Shown here piece by piece: positions 1 through 6,567 of a stretch of 7,075 nt of DNA; within the stretch, counting starts at the first letter, position 1, and each line of letters opens with the position of its first letter. The DNA lies in NCBI GenBank assembly GCA_900556765.1, contig USQH01000073.1:1-7075 (forward strand). Direction: 5' to 3'. Position numbers and translations under genes: made by a program. Below the pieces are notes generated by a model. That model had not been told where the DNA came from, made no database searches, and was given only the letters and a program-made list of their open reading frames with translations. Origin of the DNA: an uncultured Oscillospiraceae bacterium (GTDB taxonomy: Bacteria > Bacillota > Clostridia > Oscillospirales > Acutalibacteraceae).

Positions 1-1241
1 CTATTATCCGCGGCGGAAAGGTGCATATGGCCGATCTGGCGGTATATGTTTCGGCGGCGGTAAACGGCGTTGCCGAGATACACACCGAAATACTGAAAAA
101 AGAAGTTCTCGCCGACTGGCACAAAATATATCCGGACAAGATCAGAAACAAAACCAACGGCGTAACTCAGCGCCGCTGGCTGAGACTGTGCAACAGTGAG
201 CTGTCAAAACTGATAAGCGGTCTGCTCGCCGGCGATGACTGGGTAAAGAATATGTCAAAGCTAAGCTCATTGCGTGCATTTGTCGGTGACAAGGCTGTAA
301 TGGACAGTTTCGTAAAGATAAAACAGCTTAAACACGAGCAGCTTGCCGAATTCATAGCCCATCACGACGGTATACTCATCGACCCGACAACCGTTTTCGA
401 CGTACAGATAAAGCGCCTGCACGAATACAAGCGCCAACTGCTGAATGCACTGGTTCTGTTAGCCATTTACTTTGACATTAAGGACGGCGAAATAACCGAC
501 TTTACACCGACCACCTATCTCTTTGCATCAAAGGCGGCTCCCGGCTATCGCCGCGCAAAGGGTATAATCAAACTGATAAACGAGGTTGCCAAGCTGATAG
601 AAAGCGACAGTGCCGCATCGTCGATGATGAAAATAGCCTTTTTGTCCAACTATAACGTGACCTATGCCGAGAAGCTGGTCGCCGCAGCCGATGTATCGGT
701 CCAGATATCGACCGCCGGCACAGAGGCAAGCGGCACGGGTAACATGAAAATGATGATGAACGGCGCGGTAACTCTCGGCACGCTCGACGGAGCAAACATC
801 GAAATTGTAAAAGAAGCCGGCGAAGAAAACAACTATATTTTCGGCGCAACGGTGGATACCATTGCCGATATTCGCGACAGCTATGATCCGAAAAAGCTGT
901 ACGATAAGAATCCGAAGATAAAACGCGCGCTTGACGCAATGATCGACGGCACGCTCGACGACGGCGGTACAGGCGTATTCCGCGAAATATACGATTCTCT
1001 GCTTTTGGGCGGCGAACATGAGCCGGCTGACAAATACTATTTGCTGCAGGATTTCTCGGATCTGTACGAGACGCGTCTGCGTCTAAACCGTGACAGCGCC
1101 GACAGAGCAAAATTCGCCGAAAAAGGCTTTGCAAACGTTGCCGCAAGCAGCCGATTCTCCTCCGATATCACGGTCAGCGAGTACGCGGGCGACATTTGGC
1201 ATATTGCAGAGACAAAACGCACAGAAGAAACCGACTCGTAA
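1..1241 (+). CDS. glgP: Glycogen/alpha-glucan phosphorylase, C-terminal half (5' end outside window)
   Basis: This enzyme releases glucose 1-phosphate from the non-reducing ends of alpha-1,4-glucans (glycogen, maltodextrin) in the cytosol, using pyridoxal phosphate (PLP). The reading frame is open from the left edge (first full codon at base 3), so the GTG at 21 is an internal Val codon and not the start. Counting from that Val as residue 1, family motifs appear in order: VNGVAEIHTEIL (14-25), NKTNGVTQRRWL (43-54), QIKRLHEYKRQLLN (129-142), KAAPGY (171-176) and ISTAGTEASGTGNMK (229-243). The last Lys (codon 747-749) is the PLP-binding lysine, equivalent to Lys680 of rabbit muscle phosphorylase. 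The fragment covers about rabbit residue 433 to the C-terminus, so the N-terminal half is missing. A normal C-terminal SSDITVSEYAGDIW segment precedes the TAA, and a terminator follows at once. At the usually invariant GSHAVNGVA stretch this protein reads SAAVNGVA. Family assignment is very secure; glycogen versus maltodextrin preference cannot be told. Confidence 0.96.
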   Translation, partial: IIRGGKVHMADLAVYVSAAVNGVAEIHTEILKKEVLADWHKIYPDKIRNKTNGVTQRRWLRLCNSELSKLISGLLAGDDWVKNMSKLSSLRAFVGDKAVMDSFVKIKQLKHEQLAEFIAHHDGILIDPTTVFDVQIKRLHEYKRQLLNALVLLAIYFDIKDGEITDFTPTTYLFASKAAPGYRRAKGIIKLINEVAKLIESDSAASSMMKIAFLSNYNVTYAEKLVAAADVSVQISTAGTEASGTGNMKMMMNGAVTLGTLDGANIEIVKEAGEENNYIFGATVDTIADIRDSYDPKKLYDKNPKIKRALDAMIDGTLDDGGTGVFREIYDSLLLGGEHEPADKYYLLQDFSDLYETRLRLNRDSADRAKFAEKGFANVAASSRFSSDITVSEYAGDIWHIAETKRTEETDS

Positions 1242-1246
1242 CGGTC

Positions 1247-1303
1247 AAAAAGCACGCTTAATTTGCGGCATTGTCCGCGCTAAGCGTGCTTTTTGCTCTT
1301 TTT
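1247..1303 (+). terminator. Intrinsic terminator of the phosphorylase gene
   Basis: A perfect 14-bp stem (1247-1260 with 1281-1294) begins six bases after the phosphorylase stop codon. Its 20-base loop contains a second small stem, GCGG (1265-1268) with CCGC (1275-1278). The right arm ends in five T and a further T-rich stretch follows (1299-1303). This is a strong rho-independent terminator and separates the phosphorylase transcript from the next promoter, which starts only a few bases later. Confidence 0.93.
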
Positions 1304-1307
1304 CAGG

Positions 1308-1336
1308 TTTACATTCGGCATCGGCGGCGGTATAAT
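1308..1336 (+). promoter_or_regulatory. Sigma-A-type promoter for mscS and the peptidase gene
   Basis: The -35 box TTTACA (1308-1313, five of six consensus bases) and the -10 box TATAAT (1331-1336, perfect) are separated by exactly 17 bases. Transcription would start near 1343, giving a leader of about 33 bases that holds little besides the GGAGG ribosome binding site. The promoter sits directly behind the terminator of the preceding gene, which fits a new transcription unit. No clear operator was seen. Confidence 0.85.
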
Positions 1337-1375
1337 TAAGCGGTAAATGCAAATTTTAGTCGGAGGTATGCCGTT

Positions 1376-2191
1376 ATGATAGATGAAATACGCGATTTTT
1401 TAATTGATTTAGGAACATCGGCAGGCACTAAGCTGTTATATGCATTACTGATACTTATAGTAGGGCTGAAGCTGTCCAAATGGATAGCCGGCAGACTATC
1501 CAATTTGCACACGTTCAAGAATATGGACAGGAGCGCAAGCCGATTTATCTGCAACATTTTAAAAATAGCCCTCAACGCGACGGTCATTATCGCCGCAGCT
1601 ATTACGATCGGCGTACCTGCCACCTCGTTCATCACCATTCTCGGTTCGGCAGGGTTGGCTGTCGGCCTTGCACTGCAAGGCTCGCTGTCAAATCTTGCAG
1701 GCAGCTTGATGATAATGATGTTCAAGCCATACAAACTTGGCGATTACATCAAGGTCGACAGCATAGAGGGCACAGTCGCCGACATAAATATTTTCTACAC
1801 CGTCATCGATACCCTTGATAACAAACGCATTAGCTGTCCGAACGGCACTCTTTCAAATTCCAACATCATAAACTTTTCCGCCAAGGATATACGACGCGTC
1901 GATATCACATATTCGGTCGACTACTCAAGCGACGTGGAAAATGTAAAAAGAACTTTGCTCGACACTGCGGCGGCTTTGCCGAAGACGTTAACCGATCCCG
2001 CCCCCGAAGCGCGAATGATCGCTCAGTCGGACAGCTCGCTCGATTTTGCACTTAGAGTATGGTGCAAAACCGAGGATTACTGGGACGTTTACTTCGGCAT
2101 GAACGAAGGCGTCAAAAAGGCGTTTGACGAGCGTGGTATCGAAATACCGTTCCCGCAGATGGACGTTCATATTAAGCAGCCGTCGGACTGA
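1376..2191 (+). CDS. mscS: Small-conductance mechanosensitive channel, MscS family
   Basis: This 271-residue membrane protein belongs to the MscS family, whose heptamers open under membrane tension and release solutes during hypo-osmotic shock. Length is close to E. coli MscS (286). Hydrophobic segments lie at about 18-37 (TM1), 58-79 (TM2) and 85-116 (TM3). TM3 holds the pore signature GLAVGLALQGSLSNLAG (93-109), almost identical to E. coli. By that alignment Leu94 and Leu98 correspond to the gate residues Leu105 and Leu109, and Gly102 to the Gly113 kink. The position of Gly121 is Ser110 here, with Gly moved to 109. The cytosolic vestibule follows, with PNGTLSNSNIINFS (155-168) and the C-terminal PFPQMDVHIKQ (258-268). 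The ATG at 1376 is chosen because GGAGG (1362-1366) lies nine bases upstream, behind a near-consensus promoter. The peptidase gene starts 33 bases after the stop, suggesting cotranscription. The family call is very secure; osmotic function is inferred from the family. Confidence 0.96.
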   Translation: MIDEIRDFLIDLGTSAGTKLLYALLILIVGLKLSKWIAGRLSNLHTFKNMDRSASRFICNILKIALNATVIIAAAITIGVPATSFITILGSAGLAVGLALQGSLSNLAGSLMIMMFKPYKLGDYIKVDSIEGTVADINIFYTVIDTLDNKRISCPNGTLSNSNIINFSAKDIRRVDITYSVDYSSDVENVKRTLLDTAAALPKTLTDPAPEARMIAQSDSSLDFALRVWCKTEDYWDVYFGMNEGVKKAFDERGIEIPFPQMDVHIKQPSD

Positions 2192-2224
2192 CCGACGCAC
2201 TAATTCAGCAGGAGTGACAGAATC

Positions 2225-3907
2225 ATGAAAGTTTCCGAAATACCGTACAAAAGATACACTATTGAGGAGGGCAAAGCCGACTTTGCCAAATTCAAAAATG
2301 CCGCCGAAAACGCAAAGTGCACCGACGATGTCATAAACGCGCGTGAAACGCATATAAAGCGGCTTATAGTCGAATACTCGACTGCGGCGTCGCTTGCCAA
2401 CTGTCGTTTTACCCTCAACACCCGTGACGAATTTTACTCTCAGGAAATGGCATACTACGACGAACATTCGCCGCTGTTTGAAAAGCTGCTGACCGACTAC
2501 GCCGACATAATGCTGTCATCGCCATTTCGCGCCGAACTCGAAAAAAAGCTTAATCCACAGCTTTTCAAAAGCTACGAAACGGCAAAAAAGGCATTTGACG
2601 AAAGAATAATCGCTGAATCGCAGGAGGAAAACGCAGTCGTCACCGAATACTCAAAATTTATGAGTGAGCTTGAATTTGACTACGACGGCAAAAAAATGCC
2701 TCTGTCGGTACTGCGCGGCTATTTGGAGGACAGCAACCGTGCTGTACGAAAATCTGCCGCCGAAGCGATAGGCACCGGACTCTCAAAGGTAGGCGACCGA
2801 CTGGACGACATATACGACCGACTGGTCAAGATACGCACCAAAATGGCGAAAAAAATGGGATACAAAAACTTTGTCGAGCTGGGTTATTACCGCATGGGGC
2901 GTACCGATTACAACGCCGAAATGGTGGCAAAATTCCGTGAAAACGTACTGCGCGATCTCGTTCCCTGCGTCGCGAGAATAAAAGCTCAAACAGCGAACGA
3001 GCTGGGATTGAACCGTATCATGTACTACGACGACGCCGTTTATACCGTCGGCGAAGCACCTACGCCTATCACCGACAGTGAAAGCATATTTACTGCCGCA
3101 CAAAAAATGTACGACGATATGTCGGAGGAGATCGGCGCATTCATGCACGAAATGCGCGACGCGGAGGCTTTCGACGTGGTCGCGCGCGACGGCAAGTGGG
3201 GCGGTGGATACTGCACCGAATTTGCAAAGTATAAACAGCCGTTTATCCTCGCCAATTTTAACGGAACAAGCGGCGACGTGGACGTTATCACGCATGAATT
3301 CGGGCACGCACTGGCATCAAGCTTTGTCTATAAATACGGTGATGTTGAACTGAGCGTCGGCGGTATGGAGACAGCCGAATGTCACTCGATGTCAATGGAG
3401 TTTTTATGCTGGCCGTATATGGAATCGTTTTTTGGAGACGCCGCCGACAAATACCGCAAAAAACACTTATTGTCGGCGCTCAGCTTTATCCCCTACGGCG
3501 TTATCGTAGATGAATTTCAGCATATAATGTACGAGCAGTATGACCTGACCCCTGAGCAGAGAAAAGAAGTTTACCGCCGGTGTGAGGAAAAGTACCGTCC
3601 GTACATGAGCTTTGAGGGTCTGCCCTATCTTGAAGAAGGTACGCGCTGGCAGTATCAAATGCACATTTACGAAACGCCGTTTTATTACATCGACTATTGC
3701 CTTGCTCAAACAGTCGCAATCGGGTTCCTTTTGAAATCTCGCGATAATTACCGCGAGGCACTCGACAGCTATCTGAAATTTGCAAAAGCAGGCGGTACAA
3801 AGCCGTTCGGTCAGCTTGTTAGCGATGCCGGAATCGCATCGCCTTTCAAAGATGGCGCACTGAGCGAAATGAGCAAAAAGGTTGAAAAAACAGCAAGTGA
3901 GCTGTAA
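2225..3907 (+). CDS. pepF: M3-family oligoendopeptidase (PepF-like zinc metallopeptidase)
   Basis: A 560-residue protein of peptidase family M3, the thimet oligopeptidase/PepF group. These are usually cytosolic zinc enzymes that cut short peptides and do not attack folded proteins. The zinc motif HEFGH is at residues 357-361 (codons 3293-3307), with His357 and His361 as ligands and Glu358 as catalytic base. Glu385 in METAECHSMSME is the expected third zinc ligand. Upstream, NFNGTSGDVDVITHEFGHAL matches the family active-site region. Downstream, EEGTRWQYQMHIYETPFYYIDY (about 471-491) matches the conserved His/Tyr segment that lines the substrate site. The N-terminal 200 residues are charged and helix-rich; no signal peptide is seen. 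Length fits the shorter clostridial M3 oligoendopeptidases. The ATG at 2225 has AGGAG (2210-2214) ten bases upstream. It follows mscS by 33 bases with no terminator or clear promoter between, so it is probably the second gene of that operon. The functional link to mscS is unknown; family assignment is secure, exact substrate is not. Confidence 0.94.
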   Translation: MKVSEIPYKRYTIEEGKADFAKFKNAAENAKCTDDVINARETHIKRLIVEYSTAASLANCRFTLNTRDEFYSQEMAYYDEHSPLFEKLLTDYADIMLSSPFRAELEKKLNPQLFKSYETAKKAFDERIIAESQEENAVVTEYSKFMSELEFDYDGKKMPLSVLRGYLEDSNRAVRKSAAEAIGTGLSKVGDRLDDIYDRLVKIRTKMAKKMGYKNFVELGYYRMGRTDYNAEMVAKFRENVLRDLVPCVARIKAQTANELGLNRIMYYDDAVYTVGEAPTPITDSESIFTAAQKMYDDMSEEIGAFMHEMRDAEAFDVVARDGKWGGGYCTEFAKYKQPFILANFNGTSGDVDVITHEFGHALASSFVYKYGDVELSVGGMETAECHSMSMEFLCWPYMESFFGDAADKYRKKHLLSALSFIPYGVIVDEFQHIMYEQYDLTPEQRKEVYRRCEEKYRPYMSFEGLPYLEEGTRWQYQMHIYETPFYYIDYCLAQTVAIGFLLKSRDNYREALDSYLKFAKAGGTKPFGQLVSDAGIASPFKDGALSEMSKKVEKTASEL

Positions 3908-3942
3908 AAAAAGCGAGGCAGTGTCTCAACAGGCGCACTGTC
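3906..3942 (-). terminator. Possible minus-strand terminator hairpin behind the peptidase gene
   Basis: Bases 3917-3924 pair with 3935-3942 (eight pairs, two of them G-U in the plus-strand RNA) around a 10-base loop. Read on the minus strand, the hairpin is followed after four bases by seven T (the complement of the A-run 3906-3912), which is the shape of an intrinsic terminator. Read on the plus strand it has no T-run. No minus-strand gene was found to its right, so its role is uncertain. Confidence 0.35.
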
Positions 3943-3953
3943 CCGGTTTAATC

Positions 3954-3989
3954 AAATCCGCAGCAGAAATTAAATCTGCTGCGGATTTT
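3954..3989 (+). terminator. Intrinsic terminator of the mscS-peptidase unit
   Basis: A perfect 14-bp stem (3954-3967 with 3975-3988, core CCGCAGCAGA/TCTGCTGCGG) closes on a seven-base AT loop. The right arm ends in four T. It begins about 47 bases after the peptidase stop codon. The T-tail is short but the stem is very stable, so termination on the plus strand is likely. Its left arm begins with AAA, so some activity on the minus strand is also possible. Confidence 0.8.
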
Positions 3990-4058
3990 ACCTATATATC
4001 GGTATATAATTGCAGCGCTTTATTTTTGTTGCACAGTTTCTTACACTGTTAATTTTAC

Positions 4059-4067
4059 TTATCCACA
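4059..4067 (+). promoter_or_regulatory. Perfect 9-base DnaA box, TTATCCACA
   Basis: The sequence equals the strong DnaA-binding 9-mer. It lies in the gene-free region, roughly 480 bases upstream of the presumed glmS transcription start. Only one perfect copy is present; a one-mismatch copy of the looser TTATNCACA form lies on the minus strand at 4573-4581 in the glmS leader. A single box could act as a regulatory or titration site or be chance. Confidence 0.4.
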
Positions 4068-4310
4068 CCATTTAATCGGCAGATTTCGATTATTCAGTGT
4101 CACTTTACGCTTCTGCAATCTGTTTTACCAGCCGAAATAACATTTTCTCAAACTATCAATGTCGGTAAAATAGCTGTTCAACTTTTTTTCTCGTCAGCAA
4201 ATTTGTGTAAAGTTTTTTTGCGCCGTTGTTTAATTATACCGTAAATGCCGTTATTCTCATACGCCAACCTATACCTGTTCTTTTCGAAAAGCTTTAAGCA
4301 CGAAATGTAG

Positions 4311-4345
4311 CAGTTTTTTTGCAGTTTATTTTAAAAACTGTTTTT
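4311..4345 (+). terminator. Weak terminator-like hairpin with T-run
   Basis: CAGTTTTT (4311-4318) can pair with AAAAACTG (4333-4340) across a 14-base loop, followed directly by five T (4341-4345). The stem is nearly all A-T pairs, so it would be weak. It lies in the gene-free region, where no plus-strand transcript is known, and could instead be part of the T-tract repeats there. Confidence 0.25.
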
Positions 4346-4508
4346 CTCGTAAAAACGCACTTTTCCATTGTGCGTTCATCCAAATTAAGCTTTTCACTTC
4401 AAAATCGTTCCGCTGTTTGTAATGCATAGCGTTTGAATTTTTGAGCACGTCCGGCTGCACACATCATTACTAACCTACGGCATGGTATTATAATATTGAC
4501 CGTTTGCA

Positions 4509-4537
4509 TTGATTTTTAATGTGCAATGGAATATAAT
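4509..4537 (+). promoter_or_regulatory. Likely sigma-A-type promoter of glmS
   Basis: The -10 box TATAAT (4532-4537) is perfect and lies 17 bases after TTGATT (4509-4514), a -35 box with four of six consensus bases. Transcription would start near 4544, giving a leader of about 50 bases. That start is at or just after the upstream in-frame ATG at 4543, which supports translation from 4594. A second TATAAT at 4489-4494 lacks a convincing -35 box. Confidence 0.65.
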
Positions 4538-4550
4538 ATATTATGATTTC

Positions 4551-4577
4551 GTATACGGTTCGTCATACACCGTGTGC
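4551..4577 (+). promoter_or_regulatory. Leader hairpin just upstream of the glmS ribosome binding site
   Basis: In the RNA, 4551-4559 (GTATACGGT) can pair with 4569-4577 (ACCGTGTGC) through nine pairs, two of them G-U, around a nine-base loop. The hairpin ends three bases before the AGGAGG at 4581. It could protect the 5' end of the message or tune ribosome access. No T-run follows, so it is not a terminator, and it does not resemble the glmS ribozyme. Confidence 0.4.
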
Positions 4578-4580
4578 ATT

Positions 4581-4586
4581 AGGAGG
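4581..4586 (+). promoter_or_regulatory. Ribosome binding site AGGAGG that fixes the glmS start
   Basis: A full-consensus Shine-Dalgarno sequence lies seven bases before the ATG at 4594. The frame is open further upstream to an ATG at 4543, but that one has no such site, and starting there would bury the catalytic cysteine that must become residue 1. Confidence 0.9.
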
Positions 4587-4593
4587 ATCTATT

Positions 4594-6417
4594 ATGTGTG
4601 GAATAGTTGGCTTTGCCGGCTCTGTTCAGGCAGCTCCCATCTTACTGAATACACTTTCAAAACTCGAATACCGCGGATACGACTCCGCCGGTATTGCAGT
4701 AATTGATAATAACAGCATCATTATTAAAAAGGCAAAGGGCCGCATTGAAAACCTGCGCCGTATCACCGACAACGGAAACTCCGTTTCCGGCTGCGTTGGA
4801 ATCGGTCACACCCGATGGGCTACCCACGGCGAGCCTAACGACGTCAACTCTCATCCCCATGAAAGCATGCATGAGCGTTTTGCCGTCGTACATAACGGAA
4901 TTATCGAAAACTATGTTTCGATCAGAGAATCGCTGATCGAAAACGGATTCAAATTCATGTCCGACACCGACTCCGAGACAATTACTCAATTGTTGGATTA
5001 TTACTATGACGGCGACGTAATGGACGCCATTATCAAAATGCTGCATAAGGTCGAGGGATCGTATGCGCTCGGTATTCTCTGCCGTGACTGCCCTGATAAG
5101 TTCTTTGCCGTGCGTAAGGACAGTCCGCTCATTGTCGGTATCGGCAAAGGAGCCAACTATATTGCGTCGGATGCAACTGCTTTGGTCGAGCATACACGCA
5201 CGATCAGCTATCTCAATGATAACGAGATAGCCGTAATCAGCAAAGACGACGTACATATATACAACATGAACGGCGAAGAGGTCGAGATGACCGTTAAGGA
5301 AATAGACTGGGACATTGACGCAGCCGAAAAAGGCGGTTATCCCCACTTCATGATGAAAGAAATTATGGAGCAGCCCAAAGTCATTCGCGACACAATCAGT
5401 CCACGTATAAGAAACGGCGAAGTCGTCTTTGGCAGCGGAGAAATAGATGAAAGTATTACCGATATAAACAAGATCATCATAACCGCTTGCGGTTCGGCGT
5501 ATCATGCCGGGATGGTCGGCAAATATGTAATTGAAAAGCTTGCACGAATTCAGGTTGAGGCCGATTTGGCATCCGAATTTCGTTACAGAGATCCGATGAT
5601 CGATCAAAACACGCTAGTCATCGTAGTCAGCCAGTCTGGCGAGACGGCTGATACTCTCGCTGCGCTGAAAGAGGCAAAACGTCTTGGCGCTAAAACGCTG
5701 GCAATTGTAAATGTTGTTGCCAGCGCAATCGCAAATGCGGCTGATCATGTCATTTACACATGGGCCGGCCCGGAGATCGCCGTTGCGACCACAAAAGCTT
5801 ATTCGGCACAGCTCGCGGCATTTTACCTGCTGGCTATATATATGGCAAGAAAGCTCGGTCGCATTGACAGTAAACGCAACGCACAACTTATTTCCGCACT
5901 GACTGCACTTCCCGAGAAAATCGAGTCTTTGCTGTCTCAAAAGGAAACAATCCAAAACCTTGCATCAATATACTATCCCGAAAAGCATATCTTCTTTATC
6001 GGGCGCAATGTAGATCACGCGTCGGCACTTGAGGGTTCACTAAAGCTTAAAGAAATATCGTACATTCATTCCGAAGCATACGCTGCCGGCGAGTTGAAGC
6101 ACGGTACCATATCGCTAATCGAACCGGGCAGACTCGTAATTGCAGTTGCCTGTCAAAACGCGCTGTTTGACAAAATGCTGAGCAACATTCGCGAAGTAAA
6201 AGCACGCGGCGCCGAAATAATCGCAATCGTTCCTGAAGGCAACACGACGATAACTACTACCACCGATCAAGTGCTGTACATTCCGTCGACCGATCCTTTG
6301 TTTACTGCGTCGCTGTCGGTTGTTCCTATGCAGTTCCTCGGTTATTATATGGCGGCAGCAAACGGCTGCGACATAGATAAGCCGCGCAATCTTGCAAAAT
6401 CTGTTACTGTCGAATAA
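4594..6417 (+). CDS. glmS: Glutamine-fructose-6-phosphate aminotransferase (isomerizing)
   Basis: GlmS makes glucosamine 6-phosphate from fructose 6-phosphate and glutamine in the cytosol, the entry step to UDP-GlcNAc for peptidoglycan. The 607-residue protein is full length (E. coli 609). The N-terminal amidotransferase domain (about 1-235) begins MCGIVGFAGS; Cys2 becomes the N-terminal nucleophile after Met removal. It carries YRGYDSAG (26-33), GHTRWATHG (71-79), HNGIIEN (100-106) and SDTDSE (123-128). PHFMMKEIMEQP (250-261) marks the linker. The first sugar isomerase (SIS) domain follows, with TACGSAYHAG (297-306), VSQSGETADT (345-354) and AGPEIAVATTKA (391-402). The second carries GSLKLKEISYIHSEAYAAGELKHG (481-504), containing the equivalents of E. 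coli Lys485, Glu488 and His504. DIDKPRNLAKSVTVE ends the protein, with Lys602 matching the E. coli Lys603 that binds the sugar. All key residues are present. The start at 4594 is set by the Cys and by AGGAGG at 4581. The gene has its own promoter and terminator, so it is probably transcribed alone. Confidence 0.98.
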   Translation: MCGIVGFAGSVQAAPILLNTLSKLEYRGYDSAGIAVIDNNSIIIKKAKGRIENLRRITDNGNSVSGCVGIGHTRWATHGEPNDVNSHPHESMHERFAVVHNGIIENYVSIRESLIENGFKFMSDTDSETITQLLDYYYDGDVMDAIIKMLHKVEGSYALGILCRDCPDKFFAVRKDSPLIVGIGKGANYIASDATALVEHTRTISYLNDNEIAVISKDDVHIYNMNGEEVEMTVKEIDWDIDAAEKGGYPHFMMKEIMEQPKVIRDTISPRIRNGEVVFGSGEIDESITDINKIIITACGSAYHAGMVGKYVIEKLARIQVEADLASEFRYRDPMIDQNTLVIVVSQSGETADTLAALKEAKRLGAKTLAIVNVVASAIANAADHVIYTWAGPEIAVATTKAYSAQLAAFYLLAIYMARKLGRIDSKRNAQLISALTALPEKIESLLSQKETIQNLASIYYPEKHIFFIGRNVDHASALEGSLKLKEISYIHSEAYAAGELKHGTISLIEPGRLVIAVACQNALFDKMLSNIREVKARGAEIIAIVPEGNTTITTTTDQVLYIPSTDPLFTASLSVVPMQFLGYYMAAANGCDIDKPRNLAKSVTVE

Positions 6418-6527
6418 AAAGTGCATTTGTAGCATTATTTTATGTTTAATTTTAAACTAAACGGATTTTCAAAATTAAAGCAAGCCGCTTACGTCTAAAA
6501 AACTTGCATATAATTTATAATGACTAA

Positions 6528-6567
6528 GAGCCGTTCGTCCTATAATCAAGGATGAACGGCTCATTTT
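6528..6567 (+). terminator. Intrinsic terminator downstream of glmS
   Basis: Thirteen base pairs (6528-6540 with 6550-6562, one G-T) enclose a nine-base loop and are followed by ATTTTA. It lies 110 bases after the glmS stop codon; the bases between are AT-rich with no gene. It probably ends the glmS transcript before it runs into the convergent rRNA operon. Confidence 0.83.

Larger units (their letters stand above)
3990..4508. other. Gene-free, T-rich intergenic region upstream of glmS
   Basis: About 520 bases without a credible open reading frame on either strand, clearly more AT-rich than the flanking genes. Contents seen: an AT hairpin TATATA/TATATA (3993-4008); one perfect DnaA box (4059-4067); three runs of seven T (4183-4189, 4213-4219, 4314-4320); an 11-base direct repeat AGTTTTTTTGC (4211-4221 and 4312-4322); a 10-base direct repeat TTTTTCTCGT (4185-4194 and 4341-4350); a palindrome CTTTTCGAAAAG (4280-4291); and a hairpin AACGCAC/GTGCGTT (4354-4360 with 4370-4376). 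No tRNA, known riboswitch or glmS ribozyme core was recognised. Confidence 0.6.

Noticed and set aside
528..1146. Minus-strand open frames inside the phosphorylase gene
   Set aside because: They are antisense to a conserved coding region, rich in Arg and Cys in an unnatural way, and overlap each other in different frames.
4000..4500. Replication origin
   Set aside because: There is only one perfect DnaA box and no dnaA, dnaN or rpmH neighbours. A clustered set of boxes would be needed.
3990..4593. glmS ribozyme/riboswitch upstream of glmS
   Set aside because: No AGCGCC cleavage core followed by a GACGAGG-type segment could be found on the plus strand, and the inferred leader is too short. 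A covariance search would settle it.
4543..4593. Upstream ATG extending GlmS by 17 residues
   Set aside because: It would hide the N-terminal catalytic Cys, lacks a ribosome binding site, and lies at or before the likely transcription start.
4657..5607. Long minus-strand open frame of 316 codons inside glmS
   Set aside because: It is fully antisense to a clear full-length glmS, has no family motifs, and is explained by the codon use of glmS.
6509..6521. Promoter upstream of the glmS terminator hairpin (two TATAAT copies)
   Set aside because: No acceptable -35 box is present at 16-18 bases, and the start would lie directly in a terminator with no gene beyond.
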